34,080 nt of DNA from Verrucomicrobiota bacterium (GTDB lineage: Bacteria > Verrucomicrobiota > Kiritimatiellia > CAIQIC01): positions 1 to 34,080 of the forward strand of contig SCQF01000043.1 in the NCBI GenBank assembly GCA_004321905.1, written 5' to 3'. Below are positions 7,477 to 15,336 of the stretch, piece after piece; position 1 is the first letter of the stretch; each line of letters starts with the position of its first letter. A model generated the notes under the pieces. That model was not told the origin of the DNA. It ran no database searches and saw only the letters and a list, made by a program, of their open reading frames with translations. The translations under genes were made by a program, and so were the position numbers.

Positions 7477-8700
7477 ATGCGAATTCATCCGTTTCGAGCA
7501 TGGCGGCCGCAACCGGAATGGGCGGCGCAAGTGGCCGCGCCGCCCTATGATGTCTTGGATTCCAACGAGGCGCGTGCGCTGGCAAAAGGTAATCCGTTAA
7601 GTTTTTTGCATGTGAACAAGGCGGAAATTGATTTGCCGCCGACGGTGGATGTACACGATACGGTGGTGTATAACAAGGCCATCGAAAATTTCCGGCGCTT
7701 CCGACGCGAGGGCGTGCTGGTGCAGGAGCCGGAACCCACCCTGTATCTTTATCGGCTGATTCGCGCGGGCCACGCCCAGACGGGGCTGGTGGCGTGCTGC
7801 CACGCGGCGGATTATGAGCGCGACGTTATCCGCAAGCACGAGAAGACGCTCAAGGCGAAGGAAGACGATCGGATGCGGCATGTCGTGGTGCTCAACGCGC
7901 ACACGGGGCCGGTTTTTCTTGCCTACCGCCCGCAAGCGGAACTTGATGCGCTGACGCAGAAAATTCAGGCGGGCACACCGCTTTTCGACTTCAAGTCTGC
8001 CGATGGCGTGCAAAATACGCTGTGGCGTGTGCCGGAAACATCGGCTTGGGTGCAGGCTTTTGCCGGGATTTCGGTCGCCTATATCGCCGATGGCCATCAC
8101 CGCGCCGCCGCGGCGGTACGCGTGGCACAAGAACGCCGTGCGGCGAATCCGCGGCACACCGGCGCCGAAGAATATAACTGGTTCATGGCCGTGCTGTTTC
8201 CCGCGGACCAGCTTCGTATTCTGCCGTATAACCGCTGCGTGCAAGACCTCCACGGCTTGACGGTGACGGCATTTTTGAAACGAGTTCAGGAAGCCGGTTT
8301 CACGGTGAAACAAAAGGCGAAGCCGCAACCGGCGGAATCGCGGAACGTGAGCCTGTATGTGGATCACCAGTGGTTGGCGCTTGAGTGGCCGCCCGATCCG
8401 AAGACGGACGCGGTGTCGTGTTTGGATGTGAGCGTTTTGCAGGATCGGCTGCTGGGCCCGATTCTCGGCATTGATGATCCACGGAAGAATCCGCGCATCG
8501 AATTCGTTGGCGGTATTCGTGGCAGCGACGAACTCCAGCAGCGCGTGGATTCCGGGCGGGCGGCGGTGGCCTTTTCGATGTATCCGACGACGATGGATCA
8601 ACTGCTCGCGATCGCCGATGCCGGTCAGATCATGCCGCCCAAAAGCACGTGGTTTGAGCCGAAACTCAAGGACGGCCTGTTCCTGCACGACTTGGGCTGA
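7477..8700 (+). CDS. DUF1015 family protein
   Basis: This 407-residue soluble protein belongs to the DUF1015 (PF06245) family. It opens with the family motif on Arg and Pro (IHPFRAWRPQPEW, APPYDVLDSNEA) and has NPLSFLHVNKAEID, the central ADGHHRAAAA and a C-terminal MYPTTMDQLLAIADAGQIMPPKSTWFEPK. The biochemical function is not established. In many genomes the family sits beside serA/serC, but not here. ATG 7477 is chosen because GAGGAAG lies seven bases upstream; a GTG at 7462 in the same frame has no better signal. A possible terminator follows the stop. Confidence in family is high; no function is claimed. Confidence 0.93.
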   Translation: MRIHPFRAWRPQPEWAAQVAAPPYDVLDSNEARALAKGNPLSFLHVNKAEIDLPPTVDVHDTVVYNKAIENFRRFRREGVLVQEPEPTLYLYRLIRAGHAQTGLVACCHAADYERDVIRKHEKTLKAKEDDRMRHVVVLNAHTGPVFLAYRPQAELDALTQKIQAGTPLFDFKSADGVQNTLWRVPETSAWVQAFAGISVAYIADGHHRAAAAVRVAQERRAANPRHTGAEEYNWFMAVLFPADQLRILPYNRCVQDLHGLTVTAFLKRVQEAGFTVKQKAKPQPAESRNVSLYVDHQWLALEWPPDPKTDAVSCLDVSVLQDRLLGPILGIDDPRKNPRIEFVGGIRGSDELQQRVDSGRAAVAFSMYPTTMDQLLAIADAGQIMPPKSTWFEPKLKDGLFLHDLG

Positions 8701-8720
8701 TCTTATCTAACCCATTTTGG

Positions 8721-8754
8721 CCAAGCCGGATAGGCGCCTCTGGCTGGGCGTTTT
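8721..8754 (+). terminator. Possible terminator after the DUF1015 gene
   Basis: An imperfect GC-rich hairpin pairs CCAAGCC...TAGGC (8721-8735) with GCCTCTGGCTGGG (8736-8748), followed by CGTTTT. The stem has a bulge and mismatches, and the T run is only four, so this is tentative. Confidence 0.35.
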
Positions 8755-8764
8755 CTGTTTGAAC

Positions 8765-8793
8765 TTGACTCTATTCCACCAGCAGGCTAGCCT
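8765..8793 (+). promoter_or_regulatory. Possible promoter of the IspD-like gene
   Basis: TTGACT (8765-8770), a 17-base spacer and TAGCCT (8788-8793). The -35 matches five of six and the -10 only three of six. A start near 8800 would leave about 70 bases of leader before the ATG at 8870. Confidence 0.3.
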
Positions 8794-8869
8794 GTCGTAG
8801 TTGGTTTTTGTGCAATAACTTATCTGCTTAGCCGTTCTAAGACGAAATCAATGTGAAAGGTGGTAAGCC

Positions 8870-9553
8870 ATGAGCCAGGTGACTTGGGGAATTCTGGTGA
8901 CCTGTGGCAAAACAGAGCAAATGGTGTCCGGCGTGGACGTCTCGTTTTTGGACTTGGCGAGCAAGCCTGTGCTGACCTATTCGCTGCAAGCGTTTGAGCA
9001 ATGCCATGAAATTGCCGGGGTGGTGGTGGCCACGGCGCCCGATCGCGTCGAGCAAACGCTGGGCCTCTGCCAGTTGTTTGGTTTTTCCAAGGTTCGGAAA
9101 GTGGTGGCAGGCGCAGCGACCTTCATGGGTTCGGTGCAGCACGCGCTCAAGGCGGTCGGCGAAGATGTCGAGCTGGTCTGTATTCATGGCGCATCGCGAC
9201 CCTGTATCCAGTCGGCGTTGGTGAGCGATGTGGTCAAAGTGGCGCGCCGCCATGACGTGGCCGTGGCGGGTAGGCCGGTCGGCGGTACGCTGCTGACGGT
9301 CGGCAAGGGCGAAGTTATCAAAGAAGCTGTAGACGCCGCAGATTGGTGGGCCGCGCATTTGCCGGCAGCCTGTCGGCTCGATTGGTTGCAGCAAGCGTTA
9401 ACGCTGGCGGGCAAGAAACAAAAATATCCAGCCGACCTTGTTGAGGCGATGAATTTGATCAAAAAGCCCGTCCGGCTCGTGGCAAACAGTCGCCCGAACA
9501 TCCAACTACGCCAGCCCAGCGACTTGATGATGGCCGTCGCGCTATTGTCCTGA
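8870..9553 (+). CDS. IspD-like nucleotidyltransferase homologue with degenerate active site
   Basis: The fold and length (227 aa) match IspD, the MEP cytidylyltransferase of isoprenoid synthesis. Family landmarks align end to end: GILVTCGKTEQM for the nucleotide loop, KPVLTYSLQAFEQ, AGVVVATAP, VCIHGASRPCI for VHDAARP, and VANSRPNIQLRQPSDLMMA for the final NIKxTxPEDL. The catalytic residues are not kept. The loop Arg is Gln17, the PK lysine is Val24, the Lys of NIK is Gln, the Asp of HDAARP is Gly and the Asp of the RDT motif is Gly. It is therefore either a pseudoenzyme or an enzyme of altered activity; a true ispD should exist elsewhere. AGGTGG precedes the ATG. Acylphosphatase follows 16 bases later, so the two are probably co-transcribed. 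Confidence 0.75.
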   Translation: MSQVTWGILVTCGKTEQMVSGVDVSFLDLASKPVLTYSLQAFEQCHEIAGVVVATAPDRVEQTLGLCQLFGFSKVRKVVAGAATFMGSVQHALKAVGEDVELVCIHGASRPCIQSALVSDVVKVARRHDVAVAGRPVGGTLLTVGKGEVIKEAVDAADWWAAHLPAACRLDWLQQALTLAGKKQKYPADLVEAMNLIKKPVRLVANSRPNIQLRQPSDLMMAVALLS

Positions 9554-9569
9554 GCATCTTTTCTGCGTA

Positions 9570-9869
9570 ATGACCGTTGCGCCTACAGTTCCGCGCCGCT
9601 TGGTTGCGCGTTTCGAAGGTCACGTGCAAGGCATTGGTTTCCGCTACACGGCGGTGGGTCTCGCGACGCGGCTGGGCGTCACAGGGTACGTGGCGAATCT
9701 GATGAATGGCGACGTCGAATTGGTTGCCGAAGGCCCGGAAGAGCGCCTGTTGGAACTCGTGCAGCAAATCCAACGTTCACATTTGGATCGCTATATTCTG
9801 CGCGTGCAGCAGCACTGGTTGCCCGCCACCGGCGAATTTACCGACTTTGACGTTCGCTTTGGCGTTTGA
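9570..9869 (+). CDS. acyP: Acylphosphatase
   Basis: Acylphosphatase hydrolyses carboxyl-phosphate bonds of acyl phosphates. The 99-residue protein has the standard small alpha/beta fold signature. GHVQGIGFR carries the phosphate-binding Arg25, and GYVANLMNGDVE carries the catalytic Asn43, followed by EGPEERLLELVQQI. It begins 16 bases after the IspD-like gene on the same strand. The ATG has no clear Shine-Dalgarno site and may depend on read-in from upstream. Convergent accD lies beyond doublet 4. The assignment is firm. Confidence 0.95.
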   Translation: MTVAPTVPRRLVARFEGHVQGIGFRYTAVGLATRLGVTGYVANLMNGDVELVAEGPEERLLELVQQIQRSHLDRYILRVQQHWLPATGEFTDFDVRFGV

Positions 9870-9877
9870 GGGCCAAC

Positions 9878-9928
9878 TTTTCCAAGGCTTGGAAAAGGGA
9901 TCGGCTTGATTTTCCAACCCTTGGAAAA
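9878..9928. repeat. Palindrome doublet 4 (acyP / accD, convergent)
   Basis: A perfect consensus copy, TTTTCCAAGGCTTGGAAAA, at 9878-9896 and TTTTCCAACCCTTGGAAAA at 9910-9928. Centres are 32 bp apart. The doublet spans almost the whole gap between two convergent genes. Confidence 0.88.
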
Positions 9929-9930
9929 CG

Positions 9931-10785
9931 TTATGCCGAGACTTGCGCCGGCAACAAATAATCCAGTGCGAGCGCTAGCGTGGCCTTGAGTTCCTTGCGC
10001 GGGACGACCATATCGAGCAGGCCGTGCTTGAGCAAAAATTCCGCGCGCTGAAAACCGGCCGGCAATTCCTGCTGCGTGGTTTCCTTGATGACGCGCGGCC
10101 CGGCGAAACCGATCAGCGCGCCCGGTTCGGCGATGTTCAGGTCGCCCAGCGTGGCATAGCTGGCCATGACGCCGGCCATCGTCGGATGGGTGAGAATGTT
10201 GATGTAGGGTAAGCGCGCCTCGGCATGGCGGGCGAGCGCGGCGCTGGTTTTAGCCATCTGCATCAGACTGAATAAGCCTTCGTACATGCGCGCGCCGCCG
10301 GAGGCGCAGGAGATGAGCACCGGCAATTTTTCCGCCGTGCCGCGCTCGATCAGGCGCGTAACTTTCTCGCCCACCACGGAACCCATACTCGCGCCGAGAA
10401 ATTCAAAGTCCATCACGCCCAGCGCCGCCGGGCGCCCATTGATGTGGATACGGCCGCAGGTGATGGCGTCGTCGCAACCGGTTTTGGCCTGATTTTCTTT
10501 GAGCTTGGAGAGATAGGACGCGGTACCGGTGAAGCCGAGCGTATCCACGCTGACGAGGCCGGCATCCCATTCGACGAAGCTGTTTTCGTCGCTCAAGAGC
10601 GCAATACGGGCGGCGCGCGGAAGTTGGAAATGGTAGCCACATTTCGGACAGACGTTCAGGGCCGCTTCGAGTTCCTGCTTGAAAACCATTTCATCGCAGC
10701 CGGGGCATTTGATCCAAAGTCCGTCGGGCATTTCGCGTTTGCGAACTTTGACTGTCGTTAGCTTTTTCTTGCCGAAAAGGGCCAT
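9931..10785 (-). CDS. accD: Acetyl-CoA carboxylase carboxyltransferase subunit beta
   Basis: AccD is the zinc-binding half of the carboxyltransferase that moves CO2 from biotin to acetyl-CoA, the first committed step of fatty acid synthesis. The 284 residues include the N-terminal zinc ribbon (Cys27, Cys30, Cys46, Cys49) and the crotonase-like domain. In that domain ISCASGGARMYEGLFSLMQMAKT and GVMASYATLGDLNIAEPGALIGFAGPRVI match the family closely. The ATG at 10785 opens the conserved MALFGKKK. accA is not in the window. It stands alone, convergent with acyP and divergent from the beta-helix gene. A TTGACA box lies about 80 bases upstream. Confidence 0.96.
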   Translation of the reverse strand: MALFGKKKLTTVKVRKREMPDGLWIKCPGCDEMVFKQELEAALNVCPKCGYHFQLPRAARIALLSDENSFVEWDAGLVSVDTLGFTGTASYLSKLKENQAKTGCDDAITCGRIHINGRPAALGVMDFEFLGASMGSVVGEKVTRLIERGTAEKLPVLISCASGGARMYEGLFSLMQMAKTSAALARHAEARLPYINILTHPTMAGVMASYATLGDLNIAEPGALIGFAGPRVIKETTQQELPAGFQRAEFLLKHGLLDMVVPRKELKATLALALDYLLPAQVSA

Positions 10786-10836
10786 GATTTATTTCCGTTC
10801 TTGCAGCTACAATCATAATGCTCGCAAGTGGCGAGA

Positions 10837-10866
10837 ACCTTAGCCTTGCCATACCCTGCCTGTCAA
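10837..10866 (-). promoter_or_regulatory. Possible accD promoter
   Basis: On the minus strand a perfect TTGACA (10866-10861) is followed after 18 bases by TAAGGT (10842-10837). The -10 is poor (three of six). A TATGAT lies a little further downstream but without a partner. The leader would be about 45 bases. Confidence 0.28.
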
Positions 10867-11009
10867 TCCCGCCTCGGAAGGGTTACTTCCGACTTGAACT
10901 TACCTGCCTATTCCGTTTGACTCGCTGGCGCGCGTGCAAAAAAGCCGCTCATATTTGAGGGTTAGGGTGTCGGCGTGTTGGTTGTGCATGACGCGCTTGA
11001 AAGGGACGC

Positions 11010-12272
11010 ATGGTGAAGATGAAGGTGACGGGGCTGTTGTTTGTGGTGGGGTTGGGCTTGGTTACGTTGTCTGTTTTGGCGGAGGATTGTGTCTATCCGC
11101 CCGGCGTGAAGGGCATCCTTGATGTGACGAAAGCACCGTATTTTGCCGATAATACCGGCCAACGCGATTGTACAGCGGCCCTGATCCGTGCATTTGACGA
11201 CGCGCTACGCGAGGATCACCAGCATATGCAAGAGGCGCGCGCGCTTACGAAAGGCATTCCCAAACAGTCCGTTTATCACGATGCCAAACGCGGCATATAC
11301 ACCGCTACGGAATTGAGCTTCGAGGAGCGTCAGCGCATCCTGAAGGCCAATCCGAAGGCGTTGATTGGCATTGAGCGCCCCAAAGGAGTTTTCCCCGCGC
11401 AGCAGGCCCCGGCGAAGATTTTATATTTTCCGAACGGCACGTATCTTGTCAGTGATACGGTGACCTATAGCTTCACGGATTTGAAAGTGAAGTTCACGGA
11501 AGAGAATCGCTGTATTCATTTCATGGGGCAGAGCCAGCAGGGGACGATCATTCGATTGAAGGATCATGCTCCAGGCTTCAGCGCGACGACGAACAAGGCC
11601 GTCATCAACTTTACCCACGGGGAATGGTCGAACGTGGCGATGCAAAATACCTTTGAAAATTTCACCATCGAAATTGGCGCAGGCAATCCCGGGGCGGACG
11701 GACTAGAGTTTTTTGCCAACAATTCGGGCGCCATCCGTAACGTCACCATCCGCTCGCTCGATAAGGAAAAAGCCGGACATGCGGGCTTGTCGCTGTCGGT
11801 CTATAATTTCAGTTGTGTGCTGGCGAAAAACATCGAGGTGGATGGATTCGATTATGGCGTGCGCGTGACGCAAGCGCGGCTCTACGCCGTTTTGGAACAC
11901 GTTCGTGTGCGTAATCAGCGTGTGACGGGCTTTTATCTGGAGGACAACAATGTTGCACTGCGCGGGTTGGTCAGTAGTAACAAAGTCCCCGCTGTGCGCG
12001 TCAAAGGAAAGTCGGCGACGCTGGCGTTGCTCGACGGCGATTTCGCTGGTGGCCCTTCCGAGTCGGCGGCGGTTGAATGCGAGGGCGGATTTCTGTTTGC
12101 GCGCGATTTGAAAACTTCCGGCTATCAAGTGGCTGTTCAACACAGCGGAAAAACAGCCGTTCAGGGGCCGAACGTTGCTGAGTATGTTTCGCATTCGGTG
12201 TTTGCGCTCTTCCCAAATCAAAAAAAGGAATCACTGCGTTTGCCAATTGAAGAAACACCGGAAATATCGTGA
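11010..12272 (+). CDS. Secreted pectate-lyase-3-type beta-helix protein, N-terminal part (ends at in-frame TGA)
   Basis: A signal peptide (MVKMKVTGLLFVVGLGLVTL, cleavage near LAEDC) leads to a right-handed parallel beta-helix region. The KILYFPNGTYLVSDTVTYS stretch and the later series of short strands (AIRNVTIRSLD, VLAKNIEVDGFDYGVRV, LEHVRVRNQRVTGFYLEDNN) are typical of the pectate lyase superfamily 3 fold. Some members act on polysaccharides, but the substrate here cannot be told. After 420 residues the frame stops at TGA (12270-12272). The same frame then stays open to 13130 and encodes a second domain of the same kind, so this is very probably the front half of one 706-residue protein. 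AAGGGA precedes the ATG. Alternatively the truncated 420-residue protein is functional. Confidence 0.75.
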   Translation: MVKMKVTGLLFVVGLGLVTLSVLAEDCVYPPGVKGILDVTKAPYFADNTGQRDCTAALIRAFDDALREDHQHMQEARALTKGIPKQSVYHDAKRGIYTATELSFEERQRILKANPKALIGIERPKGVFPAQQAPAKILYFPNGTYLVSDTVTYSFTDLKVKFTEENRCIHFMGQSQQGTIIRLKDHAPGFSATTNKAVINFTHGEWSNVAMQNTFENFTIEIGAGNPGADGLEFFANNSGAIRNVTIRSLDKEKAGHAGLSLSVYNFSCVLAKNIEVDGFDYGVRVTQARLYAVLEHVRVRNQRVTGFYLEDNNVALRGLVSSNKVPAVRVKGKSATLALLDGDFAGGPSESAAVECEGGFLFARDLKTSGYQVAVQHSGKTAVQGPNVAEYVSHSVFALFPNQKKESLRLPIEETPEIS

Positions 12273-12299
12273 GAACAAGACCCGCAGCAGTGGGCTGGG

Positions 12300-13130
12300 G
12301 TGGATGCATTCGGCGCGCGGGGCGATGGTTTCACCGACGACACCGCGGCTATCCAGCGGGCGATGAATTCCGGCTGCTCGACCGTTTATTTCCAGCCGGG
12401 AACCTATTTGGTCAACGGCCCGATTGATGTGCCGGGTTCGGTCCGCCGCATCAACCTGATGTATTGTGATCTTGTAGCCGGTCCCGATCTGCAGAAGATG
12501 GAAAATGCCGGTGTGCTGCGGATTTGCGCTGGAAAAGAACCGTTGGTGGTCGAAAAAGTTTTCGGGTTTGAGTTGTTTTTTGGTGCAATGTATTTCATTG
12601 ACCACGCTTCGACACGCACGCTGGTGCTCAAAGACCTGCACACGCAGGTCGGCGCGATGTATCGTAATTCCGTGCCCGGTGGCAAGGTGTTCATCGAAAA
12701 TGTTGCCAGCACAGACTCGTTTGATCCCATCCGGAATTGCTTCACGTTCACGGGTCAAAAAGTCTGGGCGCGGCAGATCAATCCCGAGCGTGCGAATCCG
12801 GAAATTTTGAATGACGGTTCGAGGTTGTGGGTGCTTGGTTTCAAGACCGAAGGGCGGGGTTGCGCGTTTCAGACGACGCATGGTGGCCAGACGGAAGTGC
12901 TCAACGGCATTTTCAATCTCTGGCGTCATGCAACAAAAGGTTCTCCGGCGGTCATCAACGACAACTCGCAGGTGAGCGTCGTCGCTTCGACCACCGGCAA
13001 AAAAATGCCGGCGCATTCATGCGCGTTGATCGAAGAAATCCGGGGCAAGGAAACCAGGCATTTGACTTGGGATGCGTTCCCGCATCGCGACACGGATTTA
13101 ATCGCCGTACCCCTCTATGTCGGATATTGA
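12300..13130 (+). CDS. Beta-helix protein, C-terminal part (same frame, after the TGA)
   Basis: This 276-residue stretch is in the same frame as the preceding ORF and begins with the classic entry to a pectate-lyase-3 domain: VDAFGARGDGFTDDTAAIQRAM, then STVYFQPGTYLV. It shows further beta-helix rungs (LVLKDLHTQVG, VFIENVASTD, QINPERANPEILNDGSRLWVLGFKTEGRG). The only start codons are a GTG at 12300 and internal ATGs without ribosome binding sites, and there is no signal peptide. It is unlikely to be made as a separate secreted protein. Codons between the TGA and 12300 (EQDPQQWAG) look like a natural linker. I read it as the second half of a gene split by a nonsense change. Convergent comF ends 12 bases later. 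Confidence 0.65.
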   Translation: MDAFGARGDGFTDDTAAIQRAMNSGCSTVYFQPGTYLVNGPIDVPGSVRRINLMYCDLVAGPDLQKMENAGVLRICAGKEPLVVEKVFGFELFFGAMYFIDHASTRTLVLKDLHTQVGAMYRNSVPGGKVFIENVASTDSFDPIRNCFTFTGQKVWARQINPERANPEILNDGSRLWVLGFKTEGRGCAFQTTHGGQTEVLNGIFNLWRHATKGSPAVINDNSQVSVVASTTGKKMPAHSCALIEEIRGKETRHLTWDAFPHRDTDLIAVPLYVGY

Positions 13131-13141
13131 AACCGTTTGTA

Positions 13142-13852
13142 TCAGCCGCGCGCCACCGTCAAGGCACAAACGCGCGTCGCACCAGCGGCTTTCAATACCC
13201 GCGCGCACTCGCTAAGGGTCGCGCCGGTCGTCATCACATCGTCCACCAGCAGCACCGCGCGCCCTTGGACCACCTCCGGCCGCCGAACAGCGAATGCGCC
13301 GTGCACGTTAGCGACCCGCTCGCGTGCGGTTAAGTGTGTTTGCGTGCCGGTTGGGCGGTGGCGCATTAGTGCCCTACGCAGAAAAGGTTTCTGCACTTCG
13401 CGGGCCAAGCTGTGCGCCAGCAATGCTGCTTGGTTATAGCCACGCGTGCGCTGCCGGACGCGGTGGAGCGGCACACACGCAATGGCGTCCAGCGATCCGA
13501 ATTCCGGCATGGTCTGCAACCCGGCGTGGAGTAGGCGCATGAGATCGGGCGCCAGCCAGTGCGCGGCGTGATATTTGAAGTCCTGAATCATCCGCTGTAC
13601 TGGCCCGCGATAACGCACCACCGAACGGGCATAATCGAACGCGGGCTGCAATTCATCGCACCAGTGGCACGTGAAAGATTCGTCCACGCGGCCCTCGACC
13701 GGATCGCCGCAGTGCAGGCAATACGGCTGGCGGACGAACGGCAACTGCGCTTGGCAGTCCCAACACAAATGTCCGGCAGCGTCGCCGACTCTCCCGCCGC
13801 AACCGGCGCAGGCGCGCGGGAACACCAAATCGAGCAGCGCGTTCCATTTCAT
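13142..13852 (-). CDS. comF: ComF family protein (phosphoribosyltransferase fold)
   Basis: ComF proteins carry an N-terminal zinc-binding part and a type I phosphoribosyltransferase domain, and are linked to DNA uptake in competent bacteria. Here Cys pairs are visible in CAGCGG, CWDC, CLHCGDP and CHWC, followed by YHAAHWLAPDLM, the VPLHRVRQRTRGYNQAALLA segment and the PRPP loop VLLVDDVMTTGATL. ATG 13852 (MKWNALLDLVFP) is chosen and gives 236 residues. A longer in-frame ATG at 13888 lies inside a palindrome of doublet 5 and is unlikely. It follows nfeD on the same strand across that doublet. Whether this organism is competent is unknown; GspE/GspF-type machinery can serve uptake, but that link is speculative. 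Confidence 0.9.
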   Translation of the reverse strand: MKWNALLDLVFPRACAGCGGRVGDAAGHLCWDCQAQLPFVRQPYCLHCGDPVEGRVDESFTCHWCDELQPAFDYARSVVRYRGPVQRMIQDFKYHAAHWLAPDLMRLLHAGLQTMPEFGSLDAIACVPLHRVRQRTRGYNQAALLAHSLAREVQKPFLRRALMRHRPTGTQTHLTARERVANVHGAFAVRRPEVVQGRAVLLVDDVMTTGATLSECARVLKAAGATRVCALTVARG

Positions 13853-13880
13853 TGTGCAAAAAATAAATTGCGGCGCGCGG

Positions 13881-13930
13881 TTTTCCAAGCCTTGGAAAAG
13901 TGAACCGGTGTTTTTTCCAAGGTTTGGAAA
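13881..13930. repeat. Palindrome doublet 5 (nfeD / comF)
   Basis: TTTTCCAAGCCTTGGAAAA at 13881-13899 and TTTTTTCCAAGGTTTGGAAA at 13911-13930, centres about 30 bp apart. It lies between co-directional minus-strand genes, with the comF start 28 bases beyond. Confidence 0.85.
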
Positions 13931-13933
13931 CTG

Positions 13934-15325
13934 TCAGACTTTTTCGACCACGAGATGGTTGCCCTGTGCTTCGACAATGCGGAGCGGCGTCCCGGCAGGC
14001 AAAAAATCGCCGCGCGTGACCACGTCGAGCCGGCGCTCGCCGAATTGCGCCGAGCCGGCGGGCCGCAGCATCGTGAGCGCGGTGCCGGTGAGGCCGAGGA
14101 GCGCGCTCGTGTCCTCGGCGCTGGCTTGATAGCCGGCTTGGCGCGTCTCCAAAACGAGCCGACGGAACAGCGGCGTGGCGGGCAGGTAGCGACCGAGCAC
14201 TAGCGCGCCCGCGCCGGCCAAGATCAGCGCGAGGCCGAGCTTGAAAATTGGCGGCTGCATTTCCGGCCACGTGGGATACCACGGACTGCCCGGCAGGTGT
14301 TCGAGCATCGCGCTCAAGAGCGCCCAGAACATCAGCACCGCGCCGAAAACGGCGAGCAGGCCGAGGCCGGGGAAGAAAAAGATTTCCGCGATCACCAAGC
14401 CGACGCCGACCAGAAAGAGCAGCATATCTTCCCAACCGGCCAGCCCGGCGATGTGATGGCCCCAGAAAAAGATCGCCAGACAGAGAACGCCGAGCACGCC
14501 CGGTAGTACGACGCCGGGTGTTTTGAATTCAATGTAGAGGCCCAGCAAACCCGCCATCAAAAATAGCGGCGCGAGCGCGGCAATCCAGCGTGCGATGCGT
14601 TCGGCGGCGGTGACGTCCAGCTCGCGCACTTCGGCCTCGGCCAAGCCGACTTGGGTCAACAGGTCGCGCAAGTCCTTGACCGTACCGGCGGAAAGCAGCG
14701 CTTTTTGATCTTGGCCGATTTTTCGTTCGGCCTCGATGTTGGTCAGCGTCAGGAGCCGGTTGCTGGGGCAGATGACCACGCCGGCGATTTTCAATTCGGT
14801 TTCGCGGCGGACCATTTTTTCGGCGAGTTCGGGGTCGTGTCCACTCTGTTGCGCCGCCGAACGGATCAGCGCGGCCACGCCGGACACCGATTTCTCTTTG
14901 ATGTCGTCCGGCATCGCCTCGACCGTGCCCCACGGTGTCATGAGAATCGGCATGGCGTCGCCGATGACCGCGCCCGGCGTCATATAAATTTGTTTGGTGG
15001 AGAGCGCGATGATGGCGCCGGCGGAGAAAGCGTGGTTTTCGACCAGTGTGTAGGTGGGCACTTTGACGCTTTGAATAGTGCGAACGATGTCGGTGGCCGC
15101 ATCCACGGTGCCGCCGGGGGTGTCCATGAGGAAAACGACGGCCCGCGCGTCGGCTGCGTGCGCTTCCGCCACACCACGGCGGATCACATAGAGCAGTGCC
15201 GGCTCAATCATGCCGTGAATCGGAATGGCATAGACGACCGGTGCATTTGTCGGTGCGACCGCGTGGGTCGCCGGTGCGAGCGGCAAGCCCAGCAGCAAAC
15301 CGGTGAGTAGCGCTTTGAGTTTCAT
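13934..15325 (-). CDS. nfeD: NfeD family membrane protease-like protein (long form)
   Basis: Long NfeD proteins combine a ClpP-class serine protease domain, a membrane region and a C-terminal OB fold, and act with stomatin/flotillin-like partners. The 463-residue protein begins with a signal peptide ending near THAVA. The protease part has MDTPGGTVDAATDIVRTI and NHAFSAGAIIALS with the likely nucleophile Ser101. Lys145 in the following DDIKEKSVSG segment is the likely dyad base. Membrane segments lie at about 245-265, 270-290, 300-345 and 360-385. The last 65 residues (LLGLTGTALTMLRPAG, VVTRGDFLPAGTPLRIVEAQGNHLVVEKV) are the OB fold. No flotillin or stomatin gene is adjacent. It lies 11 bases after the small membrane protein gene, probably in one operon with it and the FtsB-like gene. 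Confidence 0.93.
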   Translation of the reverse strand: MKLKALLTGLLLGLPLAPATHAVAPTNAPVVYAIPIHGMIEPALLYVIRRGVAEAHAADARAVVFLMDTPGGTVDAATDIVRTIQSVKVPTYTLVENHAFSAGAIIALSTKQIYMTPGAVIGDAMPILMTPWGTVEAMPDDIKEKSVSGVAALIRSAAQQSGHDPELAEKMVRRETELKIAGVVICPSNRLLTLTNIEAERKIGQDQKALLSAGTVKDLRDLLTQVGLAEAEVRELDVTAAERIARWIAALAPLFLMAGLLGLYIEFKTPGVVLPGVLGVLCLAIFFWGHHIAGLAGWEDMLLFLVGVGLVIAEIFFFPGLGLLAVFGAVLMFWALLSAMLEHLPGSPWYPTWPEMQPPIFKLGLALILAGAGALVLGRYLPATPLFRRLVLETRQAGYQASAEDTSALLGLTGTALTMLRPAGSAQFGERRLDVVTRGDFLPAGTPLRIVEAQGNHLVVEKV

Positions 15326-15336
15326 GTGTCACCATC

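Noticed and set aside
9082-9100. Palindrome-like TTTTTCCAAGGTTCGGAAA inside the IspD-like gene as an inserted repeat
   Set aside because: The encoded FSKVRKVV matches the residues IspD proteins have at this place, and the right arm is imperfect. Chance similarity is as likely as insertion.
12270-12310. TGA read as selenocysteine
   Set aside because: Only a weak 5-bp hairpin (CCCGC/GTGGG) follows. The site is in a linker where Trp seems to be normal, and no selenocysteine genes are in view.
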